DNA of 64,000 nucleotides, from NCBI RefSeq assembly GCF_018332715.1, contig NZ_BOQP01000052.1, positions 186,001 to 250,000 of the forward strand, written 5' to 3'. This document shows, one piece after another, positions 1 through 8,469 of the stretch. This stretch comes from Winogradskya consettensis (GTDB taxonomy: Bacteria > Actinomycetota > Actinomycetes > Mycobacteriales > Micromonosporaceae). The first letter of the stretch is position 1, and every line of letters starts with the position of its first letter. The notes beneath the pieces were generated by a model. The model was not told the origin of the DNA. It did no database searches and saw only the letters and a list, made by a program, of their open reading frames with translations. The position numbers and the translations under genes were made by a program.

Positions 1-1070
1 AGAGCGCTGGACTGCTCCGGGGTGTAGTTGTTCGTCGCCGCCATCTGCCGGCCCAGCGTCGCGAACGTGTTGTTCTGATCGGCCGTCATGCCGGTCCCGG
101 TGGGGGAATTGGTATACCCAAAAGGCCACAGGACCAGCTCTGAGTACGTGTGGAAGTCCATCGCCGCCTTGATCTGCTGGACACCGCCGACGACCCGACT
201 GAGCACGAAGTCGCGCACCACCTTGGTCTCCGGGGCGGAGAACGCAGCCGTGCCGCGGTAGGTCTCCGACGAGGTGCTGCCCGAGGAACCACCGCAGCAG
301 CCCCAGTTGTAGCCGTAGTTGCGGTTCAGGTCCGTCCCCACGTACGACGAACCGCTGTTGGGCTGCCGATTCTTCCGCCACGACCGGTAACTGCCCGTCG
401 CGATGTCGTACTCCGCACCGTCCGGGTTGACCGACGGAATGATCCAGATCTCGCGACTGTCAACGACGCTCTTGACCCGGCTGTCGCTCGCATAGCTGCC
501 CGTGTAGAGCTTCAGCAGGTAGAGGGCCATCTCCACCGTCAAATGCTCACGCGCATGATGATTCGCGTCGTAGAGGACCTCGGGCTCGCTCTCATCCGTC
601 CCGACGTTGTCCGAGATCTTCACGGCCACGATGTCCCGGCCCTCGTACGTTTTACCCAGCACCCGCTTGCTGGCAATACTCGGATACTGCGCCACCACCG
701 AGTTGACGTCGGCGATCATCTCCGCGTAGTTGTGGTAGGCCGCATCCCGGCTCGGGAAGTCCAGGATGGAAACGTCATCCACCTTCTGCACGGTGAAGCC
801 GAGCGCCCGCAACGTCCGGACCTCACTGAGCGTGGCGGTCACTTCGACCACGGCGTGTTCGATACCGTCGATCGAAACACCGGTGCCGGCGATCAGGTTG
901 CGCTGGTCGAGCGTCCGGACATCATAGATTTCGTACGCGGCCGAGCTGCCCGCCGTAGCGTTCGCGCCCGGGGTTGGCTGGGCCACCGCAGGCTCGGTGG
1001 TGGATGCTGCGATCAGGGCCAGACCGGCTGTAGCGGCGGCAACCAGACCGGTGACGCGTCGTCGTCTCAC
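1..1070 (-). CDS. Secreted M14 zinc carboxypeptidase (C-terminus beyond window)
   Basis: Metallocarboxypeptidase that removes C-terminal residues from peptides outside the cell. The GTG start at 1070 follows a strong GGAGG six bases upstream. Residues 1-30 form a signal peptide: an RRRR cluster, then an Ala/Leu-rich core. A prodomain-like segment follows, then the zinc motif NHHARE (about 537-554), the substrate-binding stretch NPDGAEY, the DLNRNYG motif and the third-ligand region DFHTYSE. These are hallmarks of the carboxypeptidase T/A family. A CCGG pair near residue 270 may form a disulphide. The gene is cut by the window edge after about 356 codons, so the catalytic Glu near the C-terminus is not visible. 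Family assignment is firm; substrate preference cannot be read. Confidence 0.93.
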   Translation of the reverse strand, partial: MRRRRVTGLVAAATAGLALIAASTTEPAVAQPTPGANATAGSSAAYEIYDVRTLDQRNLIAGTGVSIDGIEHAVVEVTATLSEVRTLRALGFTVQKVDDVSILDFPSRDAAYHNYAEMIADVNSVVAQYPSIASKRVLGKTYEGRDIVAVKISDNVGTDESEPEVLYDANHHAREHLTVEMALYLLKLYTGSYASDSRVKSVVDSREIWIIPSVNPDGAEYDIATGSYRSWRKNRQPNSGSSYVGTDLNRNYGYNWGCCGGSSGSTSSETYRGTAAFSAPETKVVRDFVLSRVVGGVQQIKAAMDFHTYSELVLWPFGYTNSPTGTGMTADQNNTFATLGRQMAATNNYTPEQSSA

Positions 1071-1185
1071 GAACGACCTCCGGGGGTGTCAGAGGAGTTC
1101 CATCCCCGTCACCACACCATCACGCATCGACGTCTGCCAATATGCCAATCTGCCCCGTACCCCGGCGTGATGCCCCCACAGCCCA

Positions 1186-1241
1186 GCTCAGCTTGTGCGG
1201 CTCAGCTTGTGCGACTCGGGTTGCGCGGCTCGGGTTGCGCG
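1186..1241. repeat. Four tandem copies of a 14-bp unit
   Basis: Four head-to-tail 14-bp units of the form GCTCAGCTTGTGCG / GCTCGGGTTGCGCG start at 1186, 1200, 1214 and 1228. They lie in the 249-base gap between the carboxypeptidase start and the end of the DUF4229 gene. A second, looser duplication (CAGCTTTT followed by CCGGGCGTGGC) occurs at 1259 and again at 1321, where the second copy is the 3' end of the DUF4229 gene. I see no convincing promoter in this gap. Confidence 0.8.
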
Positions 1242-1319
1242 ATTCGGCGTCGGCCGGTCAGCTTTTACTGCCGGGCGTGGCCGTCAGCCGCTCAAGCTGT
1301 GGGGCTCGGCGTCAGCTGC

Positions 1320-1727
1320 TCAGCTTTTGCTACCGGGCGTGGCTTCATTCTTGCTGGCCGGCGCGTCTTCGAGAACGTCGACTGGAGCGGCTTCGACTCT
1401 GTCGGCCGGCGTGGCTTTGAGTTTGTCGGTTTTGTCGGCCGTTGGTGCTGGCTCGGCAGCGCGGTCGCCTGCGGCTGCGGCGGCTTCATCACCGGCGAGC
1501 GCGGCTCGCAAACGGTCCTTCTCCGCCGTGCGCCGCTCCGCGACCGTGCCGAGCTGCTCGGCCATCTCGTTGCGCCACTTGGCGAGCAGGAAGTACGAGA
1601 AAGCCGCCGACGCGAGCAGCGCGATCATCGCCTTGACCAGGAAATTCAGCGGCACCGGCGTGAGCAACCCGAACACCACGACGAACAGTCCGAGACGGCC
1701 GAGCGTGTACTTGACGGCGGGACTCAT
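1320..1727 (-). CDS. DUF4229-type small membrane protein
   Basis: A 135-residue protein with two hydrophobic segments (about residues 8-25 and 29-48) and a long charged, Ala/Lys/Asp-rich cytoplasmic tail. The N-terminal pattern (KYTLGRLGLF, then ASAAFSYFLLAKWR) matches my recollection of DUF4229, an uncharacterised actinobacterial family often found beside menaquinone genes. The ATG at 1727 was chosen because AGGAG lies six bases upstream; in-frame TTG and GTG codons just before it are too close to that site. It starts 12 bases after the upstream membrane-protein gene, so the two are probably co-transcribed. Function unknown. Confidence 0.75.
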   Translation of the reverse strand: MSPAVKYTLGRLGLFVVVFGLLTPVPLNFLVKAMIALLASAAFSYFLLAKWRNEMAEQLGTVAERRTAEKDRLRAALAGDEAAAAAGDRAAEPAPTADKTDKLKATPADRVEAAPVDVLEDAPASKNEATPGSKS

Positions 1728-1739
1728 CACCAACTCCTG

Positions 1740-2168
1740 TCAGCCCACGCGGTGGCTCAACCACCGCAGGCCGTAGAACCAGACCACGCAGTAGACAACC
1801 GTCAGCCCGAGCGCCCCGACGCCACCGCTGACAAGGTTGGGAAAAATCGGCGCCGTGAGCCCGGCCAGCGTCATCCCGACCGCAACCCCGAACCCGGCCG
1901 CGAGCACCGCGACAATGATCCGGTAAGCCCCGAACCCCGCCGCCCGGAACTCCTCGGTGAACAGCCAGACGGGCAGCACAATCGCGATCCACCCGCTGGC
2001 ATCCCCGAACTCGGACGCCCGCACCAGCGACATCGCGCCCTCGAAGATCAGCAGAATGACCAGACCCGACACCAGCCCGGCCAGCGCCACCCCGAGCAGG
2101 TCCTGAACGGTCGCCAACCGACCATCCGCATCCCGGCGCGGTCGACGCGCACTCTCAGTCTCGGCCAT
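1740..2168 (-). CDS. Hypothetical membrane protein with four hydrophobic segments
   Basis: A 142-residue protein with a short charged N-terminus (ARRPRRDADGR) and about four hydrophobic segments, at roughly residues 25-45, 57-72, 80-105 and 113-133. The ATG at 2168 follows a GGGGG ribosome-binding site. An upstream in-frame extension would translate the tandem repeat at 2211-2273 and is rejected. The gene lies between mqnE and the DUF4229 gene on the same strand, but the hairpin after mqnE suggests it may have its own promoter. I do not recognise the family. Confidence 0.7.
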   Translation of the reverse strand: MAETESARRPRRDADGRLATVQDLLGVALAGLVSGLVILLIFEGAMSLVRASEFGDASGWIAIVLPVWLFTEEFRAAGFGAYRIIVAVLAAGFGVAVGMTLAGLTAPIFPNLVSGGVGALGLTVVYCVVWFYGLRWLSHRVG

Positions 2169-2210
2169 GACCCCCAAAGGGTACGCCGCCCCCCCCACCA
2201 GCCCCGTCAG

Positions 2211-2273
2211 CCCCTGCCCCACGCCCGACGGCCCCTGCCCCACGCCCGACCGACCTTGCCCCACGCCCGACGG
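2211..2273. repeat. Three tandem copies of a 21-bp unit
   Basis: Three direct 21-bp units, each containing TGCCCCACGCCCGAC, start at 2211, 2232 and 2253. They fill the gap between the mqnE terminator hairpin and the next gene on the minus strand, immediately upstream of that gene's ribosome-binding site. They are not usefully coding. Confidence 0.85.
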
Positions 2274-2300
2274 CCCGGAGTCCATGGGGACGCAAGGCCC

Positions 2301-2333
2301 CTGGCGCCGCCACCTCACGAGTGGCAGCGCCAG
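2301..2333 (-). terminator. Strong hairpin 12 bases after mqnE
   Basis: CTGGCGC (2301-2307) pairs with GCGCCAG (2327-2333), and inside it GCCAC (2309-2313) pairs with GTGGC (2321-2325), with one unpaired base on each side and a 7-base loop. There is no T-run, as is common for actinobacterial terminators. The position just after the mqnE stop supports termination. Confidence 0.7.
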
Positions 2334-2345
2334 TGTTACCCCGCG

Positions 2346-3515
2346 TCAGGCCCAGACCTGCTGGGGTTCGCTACGGCGCTCGGCGAGGGAGATCGGCTTG
2401 TCGTACTCCCTGACGATTTCGTAGCGGGTGTTGCGCTCCACCGGCTGGTAGCCGGCGTCCCAGATCAGGTCGAGCAGGTCGCTGCGGTGCATCGTGTTGG
2501 GGGTGCCGTACGAGTCGGCGTCGTGGGTGATCTTGTATTCCACGACCGAGCCGTCCAGGTCGTCGACGCCGAAGTTGAGCGAGAGCTGGGCGACGGACAG
2601 GCCGTGCATGACCCAGAAGCATTTGACGTGCGGGACGTTGTCGAACATCAGCCGGGAGACCGCGAACGTCTTCAGCGACTCGGCCGGGGCCGCCATCGTC
2701 GTCTGCGCCTGGATCCGGTTACGGATCTTGCCGTCCGCTGAGTCGACGAAGTCGTGCTGGTAGCGCAGCGGGATGAAGACCGCGAAGCCGCCCGTCTCGT
2801 CCTGCAGCTCGCGCAGGCGCATAACGTGGTCGACCCGGTGGCGCGGCTCCTCGATGTGGCCGTAGAGCATCGTCGAGGGGGTCTTCATGCCCTTCTCGTG
2901 GGCGAGCCGGTGGATCCGCGACCAGTCTTCCCAGTGGGTGTTGTGGTCGACGATGTGCTGACGGACCTCCCAGTCGAAGATCTCCGCCCCGCCACCGGTC
3001 AGCGACTCCATGCCCGCGTCCATCAGCTCGTCGAGGATCTCGCTGGCCCCCAGGCCGCTGATCTTCTCGAACCACTGCACCTCGGTCGCGGTGAAGCACT
3101 TGAGCTTGACGTTCGGCAGCGCCGCCTTCAGCTCGCGCAGCACCTTGGGGTAGTAGCGCCAGGGCAGCGTCGGGTGCAGGCCGTTGACGATGTGCAGCTC
3201 GGTGAGCTGCTCGTCCTCCATCTCCTTGGCCTTGCGGACGGCCTCGTCGATGCGCATCGTGTACGCGTCCTTCTCGCCCGGCTTGCGCTGGAAAGAGCAG
3301 TATGCGCAGCTGGCGGAGCAGACGTTGGTCAGGTTGAGGTGCCGGTTGACGTTGAACATCACCCGGTCGCCGTTCATCTCGGTGCGCTTGTGGTGCGCGA
3401 GGCGCCCCAGCCAGGCGAGATCGTCGGAGTCGTAGAGGGCGATGCCGTCCTCGCGGGTCAGCCGCTCGCCGGCATAGACCTTGGCCTCGAGCTCGCGCTT
3501 CAATCCGACGTCCAT
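2346..3515 (-). CDS. mqnE: Aminofutalosine synthase MqnE (radical SAM)
   Basis: A radical SAM enzyme that joins 3-(1-carboxyvinyloxy)benzoate to adenosine derived from SAM, giving 6-amino-6-deoxyfutalosine, an early step of the futalosine route to menaquinone. The 389-residue length is typical. The iron-sulphur motif CSASCAYC (Cys66, Cys70, Cys73) binds the 4Fe-4S cluster. Other family signatures are HIVNGLHP and the C-terminal GTPNTMHR region. The ATG at 3515 has a GGGGA upstream. Other futalosine-pathway genes (mqnP, mqnL, ubiX) lie 11-16 kb away in this window. It is divergent from the NlpC/P60 gene. Confidence 0.95.
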   Translation of the reverse strand: MDVGLKRELEAKVYAGERLTREDGIALYDSDDLAWLGRLAHHKRTEMNGDRVMFNVNRHLNLTNVCSASCAYCSFQRKPGEKDAYTMRIDEAVRKAKEMEDEQLTELHIVNGLHPTLPWRYYPKVLRELKAALPNVKLKCFTATEVQWFEKISGLGASEILDELMDAGMESLTGGGAEIFDWEVRQHIVDHNTHWEDWSRIHRLAHEKGMKTPSTMLYGHIEEPRHRVDHVMRLRELQDETGGFAVFIPLRYQHDFVDSADGKIRNRIQAQTTMAAPAESLKTFAVSRLMFDNVPHVKCFWVMHGLSVAQLSLNFGVDDLDGSVVEYKITHDADSYGTPNTMHRSDLLDLIWDAGYQPVERNTRYEIVREYDKPISLAERRSEPQQVWA

Positions 3516-3759
3516 CCGGTCCCCTTCTCACGCTCACGGTCCGATCCACGATCGCGGTGGAACCGGTGGATCGAGCCTACGTCCTACCTCCGACAGAAAC
3601 ATGGTCCCGGAGCTCGATGGGCGGCGCAGGTCACGTAAGTAGGGCAGGATTCTCAGGGTCCTTTCATGTTGAATCAATCGACAGCGGTACAGGTGTTGGG
3701 GTAAGACCTTTATGTGGCCGACCGTGCCGGTCGGCTGCCGGTTTTCGGGCAGGGAGCTC
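3516..3759. other. Divergent intergenic region, mqnE / NlpC-P60
   Basis: A 244-base region that must carry promoters in both directions. I searched for a ydaO-type (cyclic di-AMP) riboswitch, which often precedes cell-wall hydrolase genes in actinobacteria, and could not match its conserved elements. An inverted pair GATCCACGATCGCGGTGGAACC / GGTGGATC near 3540-3575 is visible, but its role is unclear. Confidence 0.4.
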
Positions 3760-5415
3760 ATGGCGATCAAGTGGCTGGGCCGACGCGGCATCGCGACTCG
3801 CGTGCGCCCCTGGTGGCGGCCCCTGGCGCTGTCCGCGGCTACCGCTGCGGCCATCGCTGCGCTGTTCAACCCCGTGCCCGCACTCGCTGCCCCGACCACA
3901 CCACCGGCCATCCCCGGCGCTGTCCCCGACACCGGCACCAACCCGTTCGCCGCCGGCGGCACCATCACGATGCCCGGCGAGCAGACCAGCAGCACCACCC
4001 CGTCGACGACCACCCCGATCTCAACCGGCCTGGTGACGAGCCCCACGCTGAAGAAGATCGAGGCCGGTCGCACGGAGATCGCCCGGATGGGCGAGGAGCT
4101 CGCCAAGCTCCAGGAAGACCTCACCCTCGTCACGCAGCAGCTCACCACGGCCACCACCAAGGTCACCGACACCCAGACGGCCATGGCACAGGCCGAGGCA
4201 GAGGTCCGGGCCGCAGCAGCCACTTCTGTGCGCGACGCAGCAGCGCTCCCGCCCGGTGCACTCGGCTCCGGGTTGCAGGACCTCGACTCCCTCGCCCGCA
4301 TCCAGCGCGGCGACTCGGCGAGCCAGCAGGCCGCCGCCCGGCAGCTGGACATCGTCAAGTCGGCGCATGAGAACGCGCTGCTCGAGCAGCAGGCGCTCCT
4401 CGCACGGCAGACCCAGGTCACCGCCGACCAGTCGGCGAAGCAGACCACGCTCACGCAGAAGAGCGCCGCCCAGCAGAAGCTCGAGCAGGACAACGCCACC
4501 GAGATCAACGCGGCCGACGCCGCCGAGGCAGCCCAGGACGCCGCGGTCGGCGCCGACTACCTCGCCGGCGAGGACAAGGGCCGCGGCGCAGACCCCCGCG
4601 CGCTCGCGGCGCTCAAGATCGCGCTGGCGCAGCGCGGCGACCCGTACGTCTGGTCGGAGGAAGGCCCGAACCAGTTCGACTGCTCCGGGCTGATGTATTA
4701 CGCCTACCGCTCGGCCGAGGCGGGCAACTTCCCGCTGGTCCGGGTCTCCCGCGACCAGTACAACCAGACCAACGACAAGACCGTGGACCGCTACTCGCTG
4801 CTCCCCGGCGACCTGCTCTTCTTCAGCTCGTCCAACAGCTGGACAGAAATTCACCACGTCGCCATGTACGCCGGCGACGGCATGATGGTCGAAGCGCCGC
4901 GCACCGGCCTGGACGTGCGCCTGACCCCCGTGCGTTGGACCCGGCTCTTCGCGGCGACCCGCATCTACGGCTCGGTCGACGGCGCGGTCGAGGGCCCGGA
5001 CCTCGGCCCGGCCGACCCGGAAACCCCGAGCGACCACACGCCGACGAAGCCCGGCACCCCCGCACCGACCACCTCGCCGACGAAGCCGCCGTCGACCACC
5101 CCGACGAAGCCGAGCACGTCGCCCACGCCGACCAAGACCAGCAAGCCCCCGACCACCCCGTCAACGTCACCGTCGACCACGCCGCCGTCAACGACACCGT
5201 CAACGACACCATCGACGACGCCGCCGACAACGACGCCGCCCCCGACGACAACACCGCCGACCACCACCGCGCCGTCGCCGGAGAAGTCGGAGACCACATC
5301 GCCGGCCGCCAGCTCCGAATCCACCAAGTCACCATCGGCGGAGACCTCCGAGTCGAAGGACACATCGCCGTCCGCCTCAGCCATCGAATCGGCGCAGGCA
5401 AAACAATCGAGCTGA
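3760..5415 (+). CDS. Secreted NlpC/P60 peptidoglycan endopeptidase with coiled coil and Thr/Pro tail
   Basis: A 551-residue exported cell-wall hydrolase expected to cut stem peptides in peptidoglycan. The ATG at 3760 is preceded by GGGAG; an in-frame ATG at 3712 lacks a site. A signal peptide (about residues 1-47) ends near ALA-AP. Residues about 90-270 are rich in Gln/Glu/Ala heptads and should form a coiled coil, as in RipA and CwlO-type hydrolases. The NlpC/P60 domain carries catalytic Cys308 in FDCSGLMYYAYR and His366 in HHVAMYAG. The last 120 residues are a low-complexity Thr/Pro/Ser tail encoded by imperfect ACG/CCG triplet repeats (about 5060-5290), probably a wall-spanning linker. Transcribed alone. 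Confidence 0.93.
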   Translation: MAIKWLGRRGIATRVRPWWRPLALSAATAAAIAALFNPVPALAAPTTPPAIPGAVPDTGTNPFAAGGTITMPGEQTSSTTPSTTTPISTGLVTSPTLKKIEAGRTEIARMGEELAKLQEDLTLVTQQLTTATTKVTDTQTAMAQAEAEVRAAAATSVRDAAALPPGALGSGLQDLDSLARIQRGDSASQQAAARQLDIVKSAHENALLEQQALLARQTQVTADQSAKQTTLTQKSAAQQKLEQDNATEINAADAAEAAQDAAVGADYLAGEDKGRGADPRALAALKIALAQRGDPYVWSEEGPNQFDCSGLMYYAYRSAEAGNFPLVRVSRDQYNQTNDKTVDRYSLLPGDLLFFSSSNSWTEIHHVAMYAGDGMMVEAPRTGLDVRLTPVRWTRLFAATRIYGSVDGAVEGPDLGPADPETPSDHTPTKPGTPAPTTSPTKPPSTTPTKPSTSPTPTKTSKPPTTPSTSPSTTPPSTTPSTTPSTTPPTTTPPPTTTPPTTTAPSPEKSETTSPAASSESTKSPSAETSESKDTSPSASAIESAQAKQSS

Positions 5416-5601
5416 TCGGCCGACCACACTGCCGCTGGTCAGGCAGCAAATAGACACCTGATCTTCAGGCATGGACCGGTTGACGCCGGATGCGCACACG
5501 AGCGCTCATGTGGCACGGTAGTGACGAGCGCCCGGCATCCAGCTTGCCCGGCGTCCGATATATGACGTCGGCGCGCCACGTGGCGGCGATCGGGAGGACC
5601 C

Positions 5602-8316
5602 ATGGACGAGCAGCAGACGAATCCGGACAGCGACGGCACAAAGTCACCCGCTGCAGGACCGTCCGGCTCCCGGCCGCAATCCGATCAGGGGTACGAATTC
5701 CCGCCACCCCCTGCCCCCGGAGCGCTCTGGGGCACCCCAGCCACACCCAGCACCACCAGCCCCACCCCCGCCGCGAGCACCGCCTACAACGCAGCGCCCA
5801 GCTCGGCCCCGGTGTCAGGCTCCGCCCGCGTGCCCAGCCCACCCCCCGCCTCGGGCCCGACACCTGCCAGCAGCTCGGCCCCGGTCTCAGGGTCAGCCAG
5901 TGTTGCCAACTCGGCCCCCACCCCCGGATCAGCCGCTATCGCCAGCCCCGCCCCCGCCTCAGGGTCAGCGACTGTCGGCAGCGCGGCGCCCACCTCAGGA
6001 TCAGCCACCGTTGGCAGCGCGGCGCCCACCTCAGGATCAGCCACCGTTGGCAGCGCGGCCCCCGTCTCTGGGTCAGCCAGTGTTGGCAGCTCCGTGCCTG
6101 TCTCCGGGTCGGCTGGTGTTTCGAGTTCCGCGCCTGTCTCAGGGTCGGCTCGCGTGAATGCGCCGACGAGCCCGCCGCGCGCATCCAGTGGTTCTTCGCG
6201 GCCGACGAGCCTCGCGGGCATGTCCAAGCCACCCGCCGCTCCGAAGTCTGCTCCCTCGCTTCCGGCGTCGGCCTCTTCCGCCCTGTCCCTCTCCGCTTCG
6301 GCCCCGGGCGCCCCAGTCTCACCATCGCCCGCCGAACCGGTCCCGGGTGCGACCGCGTCGAAGACCCCCGCGACCCGGACCAGCGGTTCGGTCTACGGCG
6401 CCCGCCCCGCTCAAGCCCCGGAACCGGCAGCCTCCGAACCAACGATCCTGCAGCCAGCAACGGGAACCCCGTCGACCTCCCAGCCTGCGACCCCCCAGCC
6501 TGCGACCTCGTTGCCTGCGACCTCGTTGCCTGCGACCTCGTTGCCTGCGACCTCGTTGCCTGCGACCTCGTTGCCATCGAGCCCGAAGCCTGCGACCTCG
6601 TTGTCGAGCGCAGAGGTGTCCAGCCCGAAGTCCTCGAGCCAGGATTCCTCGAGCCAGGAGCTCCCGAACTCGCAGCCGCGGAGCTCGCAGTCCTCGACCC
6701 CGCAGTCTTCAAACCCGCAGCCGGCCGGTTCACAGTCGGCGGGTTCGCAGTCGTTCAGTGCCGAGGGGTCGCAGCCGGAGAAGCCCGAGCCGACCCGGCC
6801 CGAGCCCGGTAGTCCCGCTCCGGGGCATCCGCACCCGATCAGCCCGGAACCGAAAACTCCGGACCCAACCGAGCCCCCGACGCCACAGCGACCGGAGCCG
6901 AGCCCACCCGCGCCCACCCCGCCGGGTCCCGGGCCGTCGCCCGTGCCGACCCCACCCGTGCCGACCCCGCCCGTGCCCACCCCGCCAGGTCCTGGGCCGT
7001 CTCCCGTGCCGCCCGGCCCGAACCCGCCGAGCCCGCTTCCGCCCGGTCCGGGGCCGTCGCCTGTGCCACCGAGCCCGACGCCGCCGAGCCCGCTTCCGCC
7101 GGGGCCGGGGCCGTCGCCTGTGCCACCGATGCCTGAGCCGGTTCCTGCGCCGCGTCCCGGGCCCTCGCCGGTGCCGCCGGTTCCGACGCCTTCGCCCGTA
7201 CCTCCCGGTCCGGGTCCTTCGCCCATCCCGCCGATGCCGTCCTTCCCGTCGACGGCGGCGTCGACGGCGCCGGCGACATCAGCGGCGACATCAGCGGCGG
7301 GTGATTCCGGGTCTGGTTTTCCGGCCAACGGCACCGGGCTGCCTTCCAGCGCGAGCCGTTCGTCCGGCCTGCCTTCCTACACGGTTCCGCCCACGGCGGC
7401 GCCGGCCAGTGAGGCGACCATGCCGTTCTCGGCGGCACCGTCGCAGGCGGGCCGGTCCAGTTCGGCGAACTACCCGTCGACGCCGTCCGATTTTCCGAAC
7501 TCGGCACCGCCTTTCGGTCAGTCGCGAGCTGATTCGGCGCCGCCGGTTCGGCCTGCGTCGTCGCCGGTGTCCGGTCGGCCGTTCTCGCCGGCGAGTCGTA
7601 ACTCGGTGCCTTCTGCCGAAGAGACCGCTGCGGCCTGGTCGCAACTCACCGCGGCCCAGTCAGCCGGGCAGGGCAGCGGGCAGAACAGCGGGCAGCAGTC
7701 GCACAGTTCGGCGGACTTCGCCGATCGCACCTCTGTGCTGCCGCCGTCGGCGTCCTCCACGCCCGCGGCCGATCGGACCATGGCGCTGCCGTCGGCTGCG
7801 GCGGGTGCTGACACCACCATGCCGATCTCGGCGGCGGGTCTGTCCGTGCCTGGCGACCGGACCATGCCGTTGTCGGTGGCCGGGGGGCACTCCGGGGACG
7901 AGACCGCTCCGTTCGGGTTAAATGCATCGGGCGGCTCTCGGCAGCCGTTCGGACAGCAGTCCGGGCCGGGTGGCGGCCCCTCCCGGGGGTCGACGACGTA
8001 CGGGTCGGGTTCCGGACAAAGCGGGTCGGTGCCACAGCAGCGTGGCGATGCTCACGTGTACGGCGGCCTCGCGGATTACGCGCCCGCTGACATGACGATG
8101 CCACTGACGATGAACCCGGTGGACAACTCCGGCTCGCTGACCGGGCACATCCTGGCTCAGGGCTGGCGGGACACCCCGGATACGCAGCGCAAGGGCAACG
8201 TCAAGGTGGTCGTGGCCATGGTGGTTGTGCTGCTGGTGCTGGTCGGTGTGAGCCTGGCTTTCCTCTTCACCGTGGGCGATGCGTTCAGCGACATGATCGG
8301 TGGAGTTTTCTCGTAA
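5602..8316 (+). CDS. Giant Pro/Ser/Ala repeat protein with C-terminal membrane anchor
   Basis: A 904-residue protein of almost pure low complexity. The ATG at 5602 follows GGGAGG at good spacing. It has no signal peptide. Zones in order: about ten 12-residue repeats (SGSAxVxSxAP pattern); eight 5-residue LPATS repeats; a Pro-rich zone (GPGPSPVPP repeats, about residues 435-545); a Ser/Gln/Gly-rich zone; and several DRTMPL/ADMTMPL-like motifs (about 720-840). One transmembrane helix (KVVVAMVVVLLVLVGVSLAF) sits about 25 residues from the end. With a cytoplasmic N-terminus and a C-terminal anchor it may be a membrane-tethered cytosolic scaffold. The spaced threonine motifs could be kinase targets (inference). 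I do not recognise the family. Confidence 0.75.
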   Translation: MDEQQTNPDSDGTKSPAAGPSGSRPQSDQGYEFPPPPAPGALWGTPATPSTTSPTPAASTAYNAAPSSAPVSGSARVPSPPPASGPTPASSSAPVSGSASVANSAPTPGSAAIASPAPASGSATVGSAAPTSGSATVGSAAPTSGSATVGSAAPVSGSASVGSSVPVSGSAGVSSSAPVSGSARVNAPTSPPRASSGSSRPTSLAGMSKPPAAPKSAPSLPASASSALSLSASAPGAPVSPSPAEPVPGATASKTPATRTSGSVYGARPAQAPEPAASEPTILQPATGTPSTSQPATPQPATSLPATSLPATSLPATSLPATSLPSSPKPATSLSSAEVSSPKSSSQDSSSQELPNSQPRSSQSSTPQSSNPQPAGSQSAGSQSFSAEGSQPEKPEPTRPEPGSPAPGHPHPISPEPKTPDPTEPPTPQRPEPSPPAPTPPGPGPSPVPTPPVPTPPVPTPPGPGPSPVPPGPNPPSPLPPGPGPSPVPPSPTPPSPLPPGPGPSPVPPMPEPVPAPRPGPSPVPPVPTPSPVPPGPGPSPIPPMPSFPSTAASTAPATSAATSAAGDSGSGFPANGTGLPSSASRSSGLPSYTVPPTAAPASEATMPFSAAPSQAGRSSSANYPSTPSDFPNSAPPFGQSRADSAPPVRPASSPVSGRPFSPASRNSVPSAEETAAAWSQLTAAQSAGQGSGQNSGQQSHSSADFADRTSVLPPSASSTPAADRTMALPSAAAGADTTMPISAAGLSVPGDRTMPLSVAGGHSGDETAPFGLNASGGSRQPFGQQSGPGGGPSRGSTTYGSGSGQSGSVPQQRGDAHVYGGLADYAPADMTMPLTMNPVDNSGSLTGHILAQGWRDTPDTQRKGNVKVVVAMVVVLLVLVGVSLAFLFTVGDAFSDMIGGVFS
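5815..6174 (+). repeat. In-frame 36-bp tandem repeat (about 10 units)
   Basis: Units begin at 5815 and every 36 bases to 6139, each opening with TCAGG or a close variant. Each encodes a 12-residue Ser/Gly/Ala/Pro repeat of the giant protein. The units at 5995 and 6031 are nearly identical, which points to recent slippage or recombination. Confidence 0.85.
6481..6600 (+). repeat. In-frame 15-bp tandem repeat (8 units)
   Basis: Eight 15-bp units related to TTGCCTGCGACCTCG run from 6481 to 6600; those at 6511, 6526, 6541 and 6556 are identical. They encode the five-residue LPATS repeat of the giant low-complexity protein. Confidence 0.9.
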
Positions 8317-8328
8317 CCGGTTGTCGCG

Positions 8329-8343
8329 GGGGCGCTGTGCCCC
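8329..8343 (+). terminator. Possible small hairpin after the giant repeat protein
   Basis: GGGGC (8329-8333) and GCCCC (8339-8343) form a 5-bp stem with a 5-base loop, 13 bases after the stop codon. It is short and has no T-run, so this is a weak call. Confidence 0.3.
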
Positions 8344-8446
8344 TAAGCTGGCGGGATTGCGCCGAGGGTGAGTCTGCCCACTACCGGCGCGGAATGCGGG
8401 CAGTGTCCACGACGTTGACCCGTACACTGATGACAGTAATTGACCT

Positions 8447-8469
8447 GGCGTGCCCACGAGGCGCACGCC
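8447..8469 (+). promoter_or_regulatory. Hairpin in the helicase 5' leader
   Basis: GGCGTGC (8447-8453) and GCACGCC (8463-8469) form a perfect 7-bp stem with a 9-base loop, about 90 bases upstream of the helicase start. The 241-base gap upstream of the gene suggests a long leader. A TTGACC at 8415 and a TACACT at 8423 resemble promoter boxes but are not properly spaced with each other. Confidence 0.4.

Noticed and set aside
3516..3759. Cyclic di-AMP (ydaO-type) riboswitch before the NlpC/P60 gene
   Set aside because: Such switches often precede cell-wall hydrolase genes, but I could not match the conserved segments or stems here.
5815..6174. CRISPR-like regularly spaced repeats
   Set aside because: The 36-bp units are contiguous with no unique spacers, and they lie in frame in a coding sequence; no cas genes are present.
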